Shown here: positions 1-14,300 of the stretch, one piece after another
Position numbering within the stretch: the stretch's first letter is position 1
Layout of the letters: each line of letters opens with the position of its first letter
Position numbers and translations under genes: made by a program
Assembly (NCBI GenBank): GCA_035582835.1
Contig: JAYKAV010003086.1
Span: forward strand, 447,022-511,021
DNA: 64,000 nucleotides
DNA from: Phoebastria nigripes
Lineage: Eukaryota > Chordata > Aves > Procellariiformes > Diomedeidae
Direction: 5' to 3'
Notes under the pieces: model-generated
What the model was told of the DNA's origin: nothing
The model's input: the letters and a program-made list of their open reading frames with translations, nothing else
Database searches by the model: none

Positions 1-289
1 AACTTTGTACCTGCACGAAGCCAGGCACTTTTCGTTCTTGCATGTGAAGTTACGTTACTGCTTTCTTCTTCTTTGATGTGAGCCACTTTTAAAATTCTTT
101 TAAGTATTCTCCAGTTATTCCACGAACTGTAGGATTTTGTAAATTAATGGTGTGGTGTGTATAGAACAGCATTATAGGAGAAGCTCTTATTCCCTTTCTG
201 GGAAATCAGTACATGAGTGCCTCTGTGAGGTGCCTGTATGCTAGTGCACGCAGCATGGGGGGCAAATAGGAGGAGTTAGAAGTCAAGTC
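1..289 (+). other. Intronic sequence, nothing recognised
   Basis: Presumed RECK intron 4 sequence upstream of the CR1 copy. No exon, repeat or promoter signature seen. Confidence 0.5.
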
Positions 290-2630
290 TATGTGCAGTT
301 ACAGGGCTACGATTTTATTGGGGTCGCAGAGACATAGCAGGAGGGCTCCCACAGCGGGAGTGCTGTGATGGACAGGTACAGGAGGGACAGGGCAGGAAGG
401 TAAGAAGGGGGAGTGGCCCTTTATGTGAGAGTGTAACTGGCGTGCATGGAGCTCTGCCCGGGGATGGATGATGAGCCAGCTGAGACTAGCACATGGGCAT
501 ATGATATGGGCATATCAACATATTAGTGAGCAGTCCAACACGGGTGATGTTGCAGGTGTCGGCTACAGACTGCCTCATCAGGAAGTAGTAGTAGATGAGG
601 CCTTCTTCATACAACTGGAAGAAGTCTCATGTTCACAGACCCTGATGCTCACGGGCAACTTTAATCTCTCTGGTGCCTTTTGAAGAGACAACACAGGAGG
701 GCACAGGCAATCTGCTTGGAAGAATCCCATGGGATACAGCCCTGGAGAGAAGAGGGGTCCAAGAGAGCTGGTTGATTTTCAAGGATCATCTTATCCAAGC
801 TCCAGTTTATGCATGATGGGGTTAGAAAAGCCAGAGCCTATCTGGAGTTGATCCTGGTGAGGTATGTGAAGGGCAGCCAGAAAGCTGCCCTGTTTCTTTA
901 ACTACATCAGCACCAAAAGGAAGACTAGGGAGAATGATGACCTGCTGCTGAATGGGGCAAGAAACCTGGTGACAACTGATATTAAAAAGGCCATGGCCGC
1001 CTTTGCCTGTAAGATGAGCCTTCAGGAATGCCACATCCCTGAGATCAGTGGTAAAGTACAGAGCAAGGAAGACTTGCACTTGATGGAGGAGGATCAGGTT
1101 AGGTAATATTTAAGCAAACTGAACACAAGTCTATGGGACCTGGTGGATACCCTTATGAGTGCTGAGGGAGTTGGCTAATGTCATTGCACAGTCACTGTCA
1201 ATAATCTTTGAAAGGTCATGGCTATTGAGAGAGGATGCTGAGGACTGGAAGAAAGCAAATGTCACTCCTGCCTGTAGGAAGGGCAAGGAGGAGCTGGGGA
1301 ACTACAGGCTGGTCAGTCTCACCTCAAACCCTGGGAAGGTAATGGAGCAGATTTTCCTGCAAACCATTTCCAAACACATCAAGGACAAGGTAGTGATTGG
1401 TTATAGTCAGCATGGATTTATGAAGGGGAAATCGTTCTTAACTAACCTGATAACCCTCTATGATGAGATGACTGGCTTGTTAGATGAGGGGAGAGCAGTG
1501 GATGTTGTCTGTCTCAACTTTAGTAAGGCTTTCAGCACTGCTTTTTATAACATCCTTATAGACAAACTGATGAAGCGTGGGCTGGATAAGTGGACAGTGG
1601 AGGTGGATTGAAAACTGGCTGAACTGCTGGGCTCAAAGGTTTGTGATCAGTGGCACAGAGTCCAGCTGGAGGCCAGTATCCCAGGGGTTGATGCTGGGTC
1701 TAGCCCTATTTAACATCTTCATTAGTGATGGGACAGAGTGCACCCTCAGTGTATTTGCAGATGATACAAAACTGGGAGGAGAGGTTGCTAGACCAGATAG
1801 TTGTGCTGTCATTCAGAGGGATGTTGACAAGACGGAGAAATAGGTGGACAGGAACCTCATGAAGTTCCAAAAAAGGAAATGCAAAGTCCTGCACCTGGTG
1901 AAGGCCCCATGCTCCACAGCACACAGGAGGCTGACCAGCTGGAAAGCAGCTTTGTAGAAACATACCTGGGGATCCTGGCGGACAGCAAGTGGAACGTGCT
2001 CCAGCAACGTGCCCTGTGGCAAAGAAGGCCAACAGCACCCAGGCTGCATTAGGGAGAGTGTTGCCAGCAGATCAAGGGAGGTGATCCTTCCCCTCTACTC
2101 AGCATTGATGAGACCACATCAGGGATACCGTGTCCAGTTCTGGGTGTCTTGGTACAAGAAAGATATGAACACACTGGAACAAGTCCAGCAAAGAGCCACT
2201 TTAAGATGATTAAGGGACTGGAACATATATGAGGACAGGCTGAGAGAGCTGCGATTGGTTACCATTGTCAAGAAGAGAAAGCTGAGGGGGGTGGATCGTA
2301 TCAATATGTATAATTATCTGATGGAAGTGTGTAAAGAAGTTGAAACCGTGCTCTTCTCAGTGGTATCCCGTGGCAGGACAAGAGGCAGTGAGCACAGATT
2401 GAACAACAGTAACTTCCATTTAAACGTAAGAAAAAACTTATTTACTGTAAGGATGATTGAACAGTGGAAGAGGTTTCTCAGAGAGGTTTTAGAGTCTCCA
2501 TCTGTGGAGGTATTCAAAACCTTATTGGGCATGGTTCTGGGCAGTCTGCTCTAGCCGACCTTGCTTTGAGCAGGGAGGTGGACTAAACAATCTCCAGAGG
2601 TTCCTTCCAACCTCAGTGATTCTGTGGTTT
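290..2630 (+). mobile_element. CR1 LINE, long but degenerate copy
   Basis: A non-LTR retrotransposon copy in the same orientation as RECK. It spans an endonuclease-like part (about 290-800), reverse transcriptase (about 1160-1850) and the 3' end to about 2630. RT remains are readable as GNYRLVSLTSNPGKVMEQI and FADDTKLGG. The frame is broken between about 1577 and 1611 and again after 1843. Catalytic motif A reads LNFSKAFST, where an active enzyme has Asp in place of the Asn. The 3' end reads CCTTCCAACCTCAGTGATTC, typical of CR1. It is inactive; boundaries are approximate. Confidence 0.92.
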
Positions 2631-5600
2631 TCTTTCTGATCTTTCTCCCCTTTGACTACCCTCAGTACAGAAAGTATTTCATAACAGAGTTTAGAATGGG
2701 GCCAAAAACTGAATTTTGACTGGATCAGCATCTCTGATTTTTCATAGTACAGCATCCACAAAGTTTTCACACACGCACACACACACGCTGATGAAACTGT
2801 ATGCAGCCCTCCCAACATTGGCGTTATCATGGACAGTTGCAGAATATTGACTGGATAAACAGATGACTTTGATAGTTGTTTTCTTTCTTAACAGCTGTAT
2901 GACATGCCTGGCGTTTTAGTTAAGAATGCAGGTGGAAATCTGTTTTGCATATGGGTTTCAGTGGCATCGTGTCATAACACAACATACAAGCTAAATAATT
3001 TGGGACTCTGCCTTATAATTTACTGCTTGATATATCCTTTGTGTATTTTCATTATAGTTTGTGTTTTCTCCTCTTCTATTCCTTCCCCACAGCAACTTGA
3101 TATTACTGATCTGTGTTAAAATTTTGAAATTGTTTGATTTACCAGTAACTTCATCACGACAGTTACCTTAAAATGTTAATATTATTACAGCTACCACTTG
3201 AGCTACCATTCTTTTTCACATTTGTTTCCACTTCCTTAAACCCATCATGATGGTGTTCTACTAACTTTCTTTTATGGCTCATCCTCACAAAACAACACTG
3301 TAAGTCGTGTTTTATTGTCCTTGCCAAGACAGTGTTGTAAGCCTTGAATACTTCAGACTAGATGCTCAGGAATGTAAGTATTCTCTGAAAGAAAATTATT
3401 TTTCCATGTTTTCTGAAGGCAAGTATCATTAGTTTGTCAATGTTTGTTTATTAAATCCAGTAGGCCTACAGAAGTATTATTTTTTGGGACTTGTCTGGGA
3501 AATTAAAGTTTCTTTATGACCATGCACACATGATACTGTTCAAGAAACTGCTTACAAAAGATGATCAAGGGACCCCCAGCTGGGGGGCAAGGGGGAGAGC
3601 AAACCCAGCAACCTGTAATTCTAGATGATAACTACGTTCTGATTTTAAGCTTTATCATTTTCTATAAGCAGACTGTAGAAGACTTCAAAGAGACAAAAAA
3701 ATTCTGACTTGGGCTTTCTTGCACTCTTCTTGATACATGCAACTCTTGAACATGAGAAGCCTAGTTGTTTTTCACTTTCTTCTTTTTCCATCTTCCTTCT
3801 TGTTTTCCTCCCCAGTTTCCTCGGGATCACGGTGATCCAGCATTTCTCAGATATTTTCAGAATGTAGAATGTTTCTCTCATCACAAAATAAATGTATCAG
3901 AGATTACATTCTAATTTTTCATGTTTAGGCAGCTTTTTACCTCTGTTTCTGACTTCAATACTCTTGTGGAGACTGCAGTAAAATGTTTACAATAAGGAAG
4001 AAAAATGTGTATGTGTTGTAAGTCATCTCACTAATGTGATGTGGCTTCTGGAAACTTTTTGGAGGAGATATGCAATGAGAGCCTGCGTTATGTAACAAGA
4101 TGATCTTTCATAGTTCAGGGGCCTGTATTGTACTTCTATCAGTTAATTTGGTGAATAATCAGNACTGTGGACTCCAGTCAATTAATTGTGCACTGAAGGT
4201 GTATTTTCATCTAGAAATGCATGCATTTTAATTACCTTGACTACAAAATTAATTTATAAGTTGCTGTATTAAAATTGCAGTTCAATGTTTTTTGAAGATG
4301 TGACATCAATTTTTTCTCTGCAAGCTTGTCTGCTACTCGTAAATATCGTGGGGAGAGGGCCACTTGCCAAGAAAATACTAACTCTGGCTGAAACTTATCA
4401 GTGTTCTTAATTTGGCATGTATTTGTAGCTTGCTTCATTCTTTTAGCACAGTTTAGTTCCAGTAAAAGTATGTCTGAAAACCACAGGCTCTGTATTGCAC
4501 AAAATATGGATGCTTGATTATTCAGTGGTGGTGATTCACTGGTGACTATTCAGTGGTGACATTGCCCCTAAAGCTGTACAGCTGTATTTATCATGTATTT
4601 CTCCTGCGTATAGCTGGTTATTGCAGCAGAGATTTCTGGAAATCTTGTTTTCATATTGCACATGATATTTCTTTTACATTTTTTAGATTGCTTATACCTT
4701 ACAATATCAGTCCTACTAATAAGTATTCTAGCAAACATTACTGTTTTGATTGAAAGGAGTGTGTGTATAGCTCCGCATATGAAGGCTGTGCAGAAACAAC
4801 TGCTACATTATTTTAGGCCTAAAATAGAATCTAGTGGGTAGTTGATTTGGCAATTAACTGTACATACGTAGTTAAACATATGTGCATGACTTCCATGTAG
4901 ACATGCATTTACTTTTGGAATTAGTTGAAAACAATGCATCAAGTTCTGAATTTTTGAACATTAGATTACAAACTACTGATGTGTGCACAACAGCCATCTC
5001 TTTAACACTTTCAAAAAGATGCTCAATCTCTGCAAAATTAATTCCGTACCCCAATTATGGAAGTGGAAGGTGACCTGAATTTGCAGTTGTTCGTGGCCTT
5101 CACAGCTGCTTTGAACTAGTTTGAATTGGAAAGGTGAGCCAATACTCTGACTTGGATGGTCTCCAAAAAGACCAGTAAATCGGTGGCGTGCAGTGCTTCC
5201 AGAAGGTCTGGACCATTCAGATGGTACACAGCCACTTCAAACTGACAGAATGCAGGCTGCAACCAAAAGCTGGTTTTCACCTTTGCCTCTCTGCTCCCTC
5301 CACCTGCTATGCAATCCTGCTACTTTGCTTGTGTCAATCATTAAGGTTTTAATTTGCATTTTAATAAATGTAATTAATATTTTAATTTGCTGGGAAAATA
5401 TGTTAATTTAGCTAAAGATTTTGCTCCTCCTTTATAAATTTACCATTAGTGTGTTTTCTTAATTTGCCCATCAGCATGTCATGAAAGACTGATACTGGTA
5501 AGACTTTCTATGCCACCTGTGTTTGTAAAGCCAACAAAGTGTATTTTAAAGGCAATTTTGTTCATGATAAATACCTACTGGTGATTGTTTTCCATTGATT

Positions 5601-6261
5601 GCAATGATTTTAATTACTTTTTTTCTTGTATTTTCTTAGCATTTGAATTTAAGCTCACTGGTCTTACTCCTAGCTCTTTTACTTTCCTTTTTAAAAGCTG
5701 GACATTCCATGTGACTTTTCTGAATAGGTATTTCTGCTAGGCTTAAAAGCATTTTTTTAAATTAAGTGGTTGATTCTTTTACTTCGTACTTTGTATTTCT
5801 ACATAAAGGATATAATTTGTGCGTGTCCTAAAATACTGCTTTATTTTTAAAATATTCATAACAAAAATGAGTGGTTCATTTGAGCTAAATAATTCTACCC
5901 CCTGCCCTAAGAAAAAAGAGTGCAACAACTTTGCCACAGCTGCTGGGCAGCTGCATAGGTTAAACCTTCCCTTTAATTATTTCTGTCTTTAAAGTTATGT
6001 GAGAAATAGATACAGGAATGCATTCTTCTTTTATTTTATTTCTAATGTCTTTAAAACATCAGAAAATCTATATTTGTGAATAGAGTAAGAGGATGAAACA
6101 ACTTACGGCAGCAATTTGCTTTTCTATGTAACTTTATGGTAAGAAATGAGGGTAATGGGAATAGTGAAAAAAATTGGAAAAGAGAGACAGAGAGATGGGA
6201 AACTTTTTTTGAAGATCATTCTGGATATGAAACCATNTTATTGGGGGGGATAAACTACAGA
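2631..6261 (+). other. RECK intron 4, unique sequence
   Basis: AT-rich sequence with a short CA run near 2767-2790. I looked for the exon that should encode residues before 92 and found no match. Its short open frames lack coding character. Confidence 0.6.
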
Positions 6262-6266
6262 GGAAG

Positions 6267-6439
6267 TGTTGTGGTTTAACCTCGGTAGGCAGCTAAGCAC
6301 CACATAGCCGCTCACTCAACTCCCCCACCAGTGGGATAGAGGGCAGATTCGGAAGGGTAACAGTGAGAAAACTTGTGGGTTGAGGTAAACACAGTTTAAT
6401 AATTAAAAAATGGAAGAAAAAAAAAAAAAAAAAAGAAAG

Positions 6440-6477
<38 letters not shown>

Positions 6478-6923
6478 AAAAGGAAGAAAAAAAAAAAAAC
6501 CAACAACCAAAACCAAGAAAAATAAATGATGCAAAAGAAAACAGTTGCTCACCACCAACCAACCGATGCCCAGCCAGTCACCAACCAACCGATGCCCAGC
6601 CAGTCCCCAAGCAACAGCAGCCCCCGCCAACCTCTACCCCCCAGTGTTATTGCTGAGCACGATGTCATATGGTCTGGAATATCCCTTTGGTCAGTTGGGG
6701 TCAGCTGTCCCAGCTGTGTCCCCTCCCAACTTCTTGTGCACCCCCAGCCTACTCGCTGGGGTGGTGTGAGAAGCAGAAAAGGCCTTGACTCTGTGTAAGC
6801 ACTGCTCAGCAGTAATGAAAACATCCCTGTATTATCAACACTGTTTTCATCACAAATCCAAGACATAGCCCNATACCAGCTACTGTGAAGAAATTTAACT
6901 CCATCCCAACCAAAACCAGTACA
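6267..6923 (-). mobile_element. Solo LTR of an avian ERVL-like retrovirus, antisense to RECK
   Basis: In the sense (minus) direction the element begins TGTACTGGTTTTGGTTGGGA and ends TGCCTACCGAGGTTAAACCA-CAACA, a terminal pair I recognise from a common avian LTR family. The 5-bp direct repeat GGAAG flanks it at 6262-6266 and 6924-6928, which is diagnostic of retroviral integration. No internal genes remain. The LTR middle (6411-6500) is an A-rich homopolymer on the plus strand. The exact subfamily is not determined. Confidence 0.88.
6411..6500 (+). repeat. A-rich homopolymer tract inside the antisense LTR
   Basis: About 90 nt, almost all A with a few G. It is probably an expanded low-complexity part of the LTR rather than a separate insertion. 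Confidence 0.85.
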
Positions 6924-6928
6924 GGAAG

Positions 6929-7409
6929 CTTGAAGAAAAAGAAAGAAACATATTCTGCCTTGATAAAGTTGGTAGAAAAATACGCTGTTGAAACCAACAA
7001 GAGGATGTGTGTGTAGGAGATAATGTTGTTAATTTTAATGAGGTTTTTTTTTCCTGTTGATTTCTGTTGGCTTATATTTCAGATTAGATAAATCAAATTA
7101 TCAAACTCTGATACTTCCAGTCAACATATAAAATAGTTTGCATAAAACATCTTTAAACTCAGTGTATAGAAGGTACTTCATAATTGCCAAGTTCAGCATT
7201 TATTAAGGTACAGACTTGCTCTTTTCTTGCTTAAAGTTGGTTTGGAATGACTTCATAAATTCCAATTAAAATGTAATCTGTAAATAGGCTTCTTGAATGA
7301 GAACAGGATTATCAAGTTTGAAAAGTAACTGACTTATGGGAAGGGAAGGGAAAATGATGGCATAGTTTCTCTTTCTACTGTAATATGTACTGTCATCTTA
7401 TTTTCAAAG
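6929..7409 (+). other. RECK intron 4, final segment
   Basis: AT-rich sequence between the solo LTR and exon 5. The pyrimidine tract next to exon 5 is short (TCTTATTTTCAAAG). Confidence 0.7.
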
Positions 7410-7495
7410 GAGTTTTGAAGAAGTCTGACGGGTGGGTTGGTTTAGGTTGCTGTGAGCTAGCTATTGCTGTGGAATGTCGGCAAGCATGTAAACAG
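7410..7495 (+). CDS. RECK: RECK exon 5: cysteine-knot motif 2
   Basis: Acceptor TTTTCAAAG, donor CAG|GTAAGG. The first two bases complete a split Gly codon; then 28 codons (92-119) end at a codon boundary. It contains the [17 protein letters not shown] knot pattern (CC-x8-C-x3-C). The preceding exon, carrying the N86 sequon, is outside the window. Confidence 0.96.
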
Positions 7496-8220
7496 GTAAG
7501 GCTTTCTAATTGTTTTTTCTGTGGTTAATGTCAGATGGCGCTGTGTTGAATTCATTTATGTATTACTGTTTATGAACTTCAGGCTTAATGCATTTTTTAC
7601 ATCAAAATTAAATTATCACATAAACTCTTTTTAAAATTGCAAAATGTCACTAGATACTTCCCAGGAAGTACTACTGGTGATAAATGCCAGCAACCAAATT
7701 CCAAAAACCAAAACAAAGAATTTACATTTTTAAAGTGAATTTTCAGTAAAAAAGGAAAAGTTCAAGTCTACTGCGGTGAAAACCTAGTTAAAAAAAGTGG
7801 TGGGTTTTTGTGGGGATTTTTTTGGATATGTATTTTCAACTGTGCTGTAGGACTAGGCTGCTTGCTATGACTTGATGAGCCTGAAGAAGAAATTTTAAGA
7901 CTTAGGGTTAGCTGTGCCTTTTTTGTACATTCTGATGCCACATTTAATTGCTCAGTAATGAAGATACAGTTAAGATGAAATCTTACTGTGTTTGTAACTT
8001 TGACACCACAGAAGTTCCAGTGTGAGAGCCGGCGAGCTGGCTGCAGGCGTGTCCTAGCACCACTGCACTTGGCAAATGGAGCTAATCCACTTAGTTTTGC
8101 TTTGCAAACAGTAGGCGCGTGATTATTGCTGATGTGCTCTAGTTTGTTACTTCATAGTAATTTATTGACTGAATCCATAAAGATTCTGAAACTCCCTTTA
8201 GTTACGGTAACTTAATTTCT

Positions 8221-8301
<81 letters not shown>

Positions 8302-11300
8302 NCACAATCTCTACATGAAAGTTGTTGTTTTAAGATAATGCTGAGTGGAAGGCAACATGTGGCTGTTTCTAAGCTCTCTTTTTTTGCAGTGTAATGTTTA
8401 GTGATGCAACATTGTGGTTACAGCCCCAAATAGATTTTTGTGCCTCTTCAAAGAGGTGTTTGTTCATCAGATGGAAGAAAGTTTTTTTTGGTGTTACTAT
8501 ATCACTGTTTTTGTCAAGTGACAATTTTAAGCATAATACATAAATTCAGCAATGACCTTTTTATTAAAAATCTGTGAAGCATTTTGTGATTCCCCCCCCC
8601 CCCNAGTATATGCTTGTGACCTTAAAAACATCTTCAAAGTCAAAGAGCGTATAATTATTTATCATCATCTTTGTAACTCAGTTCTGGAGCACAGATGTAC
8701 TTAATATTCACTGTAGTATCTTGCATGTTACCTGTGTAAACTTAATCTTGGACCAGCAGCCTACTGCAAATTGTTGTCATGCAAAAAAATGCTACCTTCA
8801 CCCAAAAGCATATAGTTTAAACTATTTGACAAGAGATGAGCAGTGAGTACACAAACTGAGCAGTGTGGAAAAGAGATGAAGAGTGAGTAAACAAACTGGA
8901 TACTTTTGATCTTCTGAAAAGAAGATACATGTATCTGTTCCCAAATGCAAAGTTTTCAAATTTATCCTAATGTTTAAGTGTTTTGCAGANCTGATAAAAA
9001 CACTGCCGTTTATTGCAGTGTCCTATGAAATTCTGTTAATTTGATCTGATGATTGTTACATCGTTTCTCATTACTCTCAGAATCAGATGCTGTATTGTTT
9101 GATTGCAGACTCTGCTGTCTCAGAATCTTGGGTGTATTTTGTACTTTAGCTGACTCTGGTTGATACATTTCATATGATTTTCATTTAAACTAAAATATAG
9201 ATACTTGCCAAACGTTAGGGATAATGGGAAATATTTGGATTTTAATTTTGATTCTTGAAACTTGAGGGGGTTTTGGAGACATTTTGAAGAAGGTGGTACG
9301 ATAGGTCCGAGGTGAGACTTTACCCTGGTATTTTAAATTACTGGAGGGGGAAATAATTAATCTTAGTAGTAATAATAATTTTTAATATCTGTCATATGAA
9401 AAAGGAGCAAGAGGTATTTTACAGAAGAAACTGATCTGCAGTTTGAAGGGAGAATTTCTGCAACTCAGTTTGACAATAGGAACTGTAGGATTGTACGTAC
9501 AAGAGGGAGGAAGAAGGGAAAGAGGCACATAAGTGGTACTGAGCATGCAAAATGGGGAGATTTTTATGCTCAAGTTTTTCCATTTCCTAAATGTTTCCTG
9601 TATTCTGCTCTATCTGGTAAACCTTTCACAAAAACAAAGTTGCTTTGTGTGCATCCGGTATCAACTAACTTGGTGCAGAAATATGAGGTTTTGGTTTTTA
9701 ATTAAATGTAGTATCAACAGTCATGGTTTCTGCTTTTTTTCTTAAAGCTTTACACAGATTCTTTAAGTCCCTAAAAAGGAACATTTAAATAGAGCATGAA
9801 TCCATGGTTATCACAGTTAATATAAAGGTAGAATCGTCTTTATTTTGCAACATGATTTTATTATTTTCTACTACAAATGCAGAAATTTATCTGTCTTTCA
9901 GGCTTCTGCAAAGAATGATGTTTTAAAGGTCTGCAGGAAGGAATATGAGGTATGTGTATATGTGTCTGGATATATCTTATTAAAAATCAACTGTTTTATA
10001 AATTCTGTAAAAAGTATCCTGTAGAAGAGGGAAAGTCCAGTCTTCTTATAGTCGTATTTCTGGNTATACTCATTTTCATCTAAATGTAGTTACCTCTCTC
10101 TACAGTTTTTGTAAAAGTACAACTGTTTTCTGTAAAAAGGGCTTGTCTTTTTTTAGACTTGCATGTATCTTATTTGAATGAAAAAGATGCAACTTTCAAA
10201 ATGGAGACATGGATTCCAAAAAAGTTTGTTTCATTAGAGTTCTGATGAAAGTCGGCATTCATTGTGAGCGTTCATTCTGTCAGAAACATTTCGGCTTCTA
10301 TAGTGGGAGAGTCAGCTTAAAAGTGACCTAAAGAAATAAACTCAGGGAAGAATAACCTTTTAAGTACCCTATTCTATCCTAATGTAAATCATTTCAAATG
10401 AATAATTTTTTGTAACATCAGTGAAACTATGAATGCTTGCAATTATTTTTACTGTTCTGCTCTTAAAATTAATCATCAGGATATTTTCAGAAATCTGCCT
10501 TTACCTATATTCTTTTTAACACAGTTTGTAGAAATGCTGTTCTGCTAGGACTTCTTTTCTTCCGATCTGTTTCTTCATTAAAAGCCAAATTCCTCTTCCC
10601 CCCTTTCATCTCATTTCCTCCTGCCCTGAATTAGGTAGTCCTGCATAAATTCTGCTCATAATCAACAGTTCAGGATATCAGACAATTCTCTGTTCTCTTG
10701 ATTTGGGCAGAAGTGTAACAGGTTTCCTGTTTTTCCAGGAAACATTAAAGTCCTTTTTTTTTCCCCCTTTGGTCCTTCTATCTAAACAATCTACAGAGTA
10801 TTTTCCTAGACTCTTCACTGTTGAAGTTACCATAGCTTGTTCTCTTAAAAACAAATTTTCATTTTAAGTAGTTCTGTCTCCTCTCATGCTATGATGTGCT
10901 ATACTGTCAACATCTGTAAGCTTCTCCTCTATTATGCTGGTCTGTTTCCTTCTTTTTTTCTGGATTTCTGCATTGCTGTAGGAGGTTGGCCAATATGGGT
11001 TGAAGGAGAACGGGAGAGGAAAGGTAAGAGATTAAAGAATGACTACAAAATGGTGATAGTCATCTTATTTGCTTTTCCTAGTTCTTCTTTTTCCAGTTTT
11101 TATCTGGAATTTTGGAAAGTGGGTCCCTTACTCTTATTCAAGAGTGATCTTGCTGTTATTTTTTGCTGTTACTGTACAGAAAACCTTAACTCTTTCTGTC
11201 TGTGCAACACTAAAAGAGAAGGAGAGGGAGAAAAATGATGGAAGAAGGAATCGGTCTTCTGGTTGGTGAAGAAGGAAAGAGAATTTTTTAAATGATCACT

Positions 11301-14300
11301 AGGAGTAGTAGATACTTAATTTCTGTCCCTAACACAATATCTGTATCTGACGTGGTAGATCTTCAGTTATTACAGAATTTTGTATGACAGTGGGTTTTCC
11401 TATGTATCTAGGCTTACAGGTACTCATGAAAAATAGTACTTACAATGCTCTCAAGAGACCCATTGGTTATATAAAATTCAAGGAAGTTTTGCCTAAGATA
11501 GGAAATTCCAAAAAAATACTTCTGGAGGGAACCTGTACTTTTTCACCCCCTAGTCATTCTTTCTCCTTTTCTTAAAAAAATTTTTTTCTTGGTGCCCTGA
11601 TGAACGTGTCCTGCTCCCTCTGTAGTTTGTAAGTAGCTTCTGTGTCTGTGACCAGTACCATACTTTGTACTCAGCTAGGTTGGCTGGGGAAGAAACTGAG
11701 CAACTGGGAAGGGAGTGGCTAGTTAAAACTGAAAGAGGTGACATAAGATCAGAAACAGCCTGTGAATCGCATAAATGCAATGTCATACATACTGTGTTTG
11801 CCTTTGTGTTTAAGAATTCATACTTCATTCACTAAAAATGAGGATCCAATTTGAGAATTAGTTTACAATATAGATCATAGTGCTTGTTCATCAGCTCTCA
11901 AGTCTGTTATCGAGGTATTGAATATATAAGTACATGAAATGTAAGTAAAAACTAGCTGAATTAAGAATATAAAAGTGTAATTCCCTTTTTGTAAACACTC
12001 TCATAGCTTGCCAACTTTCATAGCTTACTTATATACTCACATAAGGATTTCCCGAGGATTTTCACAAGCCTCTTAACAGTAGTTGACTGAACTGTGCATA
12101 GTACTTTTCTGTAATCTTTTGAGATTAGGGAGGCAACTTCATGAGTTACCCTTCAGCTTCCCACTAATTTGGCGAGCATGAAGAATGAGGTAAGTCTTCG
12201 AGGGTAGGGCATAGGGTTCAGAGCAGTGGAAAAAAAACCCAGACTCCAAGCAGCAGGTGTCACAAAGTTTGAAGTTGCTAAACGGAGTCTCAGGTTGAAC
12301 GGTAGCGGAATCACTTTAGCATTAATGTGCCAGATTTTCACAAGATTAATTGAAGATGCTTTTTCTGCTGATCATATGTTTCTGGATTACTTTTACTGTA
12401 AATATTTATAAAGCTTGTGAGTCTTCTAATTTGGAGATTTTACACATTTTAGAAATTAATCATGTTGTAATAAGCTATTCATTTTTGATCAGTGCATTGA
12501 AGATTGCGTGTCTTATTAAATATTTTTTATTTTCAAGTAGCACTGCATACAGAAATTAAAAAATTTAACACAGCTTGCTGAGTATTTTTGAGTGTTACTG
12601 AAATGTACTTTATTTGCCTTCTTTTGAAAGATTTTATCGTGGTAGTCCTTTTTCCCATCTTCTGCTTCTCAGATACTCATTTTGTCATCTTCATTTTTTT
12701 TCTCTAGTTCTATGCATCTCAACTCTTTATCTTTCACTACTTCTTCCAGCTTTCTGCTATCCTGTCCATCTTCCTCTAAAAAGAAGGTAGGTAATAGTCA
12801 AAGGAAGAAGAAAAAAGAAGTGAAGACGGTATGGATTGTATGTAGGATTTTCTGATTTTCCTATTTTTAAAAGTTTTGTGTAAAGTTGAGGTTCATTTTT
12901 TTAAAAGACCACATGGAATACATGCTTGGAAGAGTAACTGAAAATAGTTTATAAAGCTTGAAATAAGCTATAAAGCTTTATTGTTGCATTTAAGATCACT
13001 TCTCTTTCTGCTGTGCATGGAAAGGGTAGTACTAAAATTTCCATTAGATTGCAGCTCTTGAGTCTCTACACTTGCATACTGTGAGTTCACCTCTGCACAT
13101 TAAGAACTCCAGTTCTTATTTCATGTGTACTAAATAAGACATTCAAACTTCTCTAGTTAATTGGCATTATGAGAGCTTTGCTGCAGCTGAGCACTATTAA
13201 CATCTGCCATGCGGTCAAAATAAAATTGGAAATGTTGCCCAGTTATTTAGCTTCTGCTCTGAAAACTATTTTTGACACACAGTAGTAAACACTTTTGATG
13301 TCCTTGGACTGTTTAAAGGTATTTTTGCTCTCACAGATTTGAGCACTGTTTAGCTTAATCTGACTTTGTTTTCTTACAGTTTTTAAATACAGAAAGTTCA
13401 AATGCAGCGCCTGCAGTTTCAAGGGCTGTAGCAGAGATTCAGAAAAGTATTCACTGTGCTACCGTATCAGCTTGTTTTATCTTCTAGGGTCATATGATCC
13501 TGCTCTATGCTGAGGTTTTAGNGAATGCTGTGTGTGGCCTCTGGAAGTACTACTTAACAAATTCATATACTACACGTTGTAGCTAATATTATTGTCATCT
13601 TATCTTCTGGTGCTTTTTGTCTCTATTCTCTACTGTTCAAAGAAGGTTGATAGAATACTCAATGATCTTGCCAAAATTTAAGTTCCAGTGATTTTGTTCT
13701 ACCTTACTGTGCAAGTGTTCTCACTTCTTTACTGGTTTACATACTTGAGGAAAATCCTGGCCTTACTTGTTAATTACTGCAAGTTTTTGAAGTTCTTAAG
13801 AGATGTGCACTATCATTTGAAACTTCAGCTGACTCCACTAAACCTTAGTATGTTACCTTCTGACTTTATCTTCTGTTGATAAATTTGAAGAGAAAATGAA
13901 GTCAAGGAGAGATTAACGGGACTTTCATTGCTGTTCTCAGAGAGTGAAGCATTTTGTTTCCTAGTGTATTTGTTAACTGTGGGTCATACTTCTAAATTAA
14001 GATGGCCTTAATTGGATAGGATCTATATTCAAATATTTAACATGGTTAGGTTGCCCAAGACAACAGTACTAAACTTATTTTTCTGCCAGAGTTAGTAGAA
14101 TACAGATACCATGATAATTTTCAGGGAGGAAAATAATCTTTGATTTTTGGCTAAATACTCTTAATTTCTGGTGTGAAAGAACACTTCACTGTCACTTTTC
14201 ATTCAAGACACAAGAAGCAGCCATTTAGAAAAAATGTGCTTATAATATAAAAGCATGTCTTACAATGGAGAAGACTTCTTCCTTTAGCAAAATGTTCTGC

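Noticed and set aside
822..2830. Minus-strand and secondary-frame ORFs across the CR1 copy
   Set aside because: They are antisense or off-frame shadows of a degenerate LINE.
6293..6866. Several overlapping open frames on both strands
   Set aside because: They lie in the solo LTR and its A-rich core; Phe or Lys runs are homopolymer translations.
1..7409. Possible RECK exon 4 upstream of the first found exon
   Set aside because: No stretch encodes anything like the segment with the N86 sequon that must precede residue 92. The strong acceptor TTTCTTAACAG near 2884-2894 is followed by sequence unrelated to RECK.
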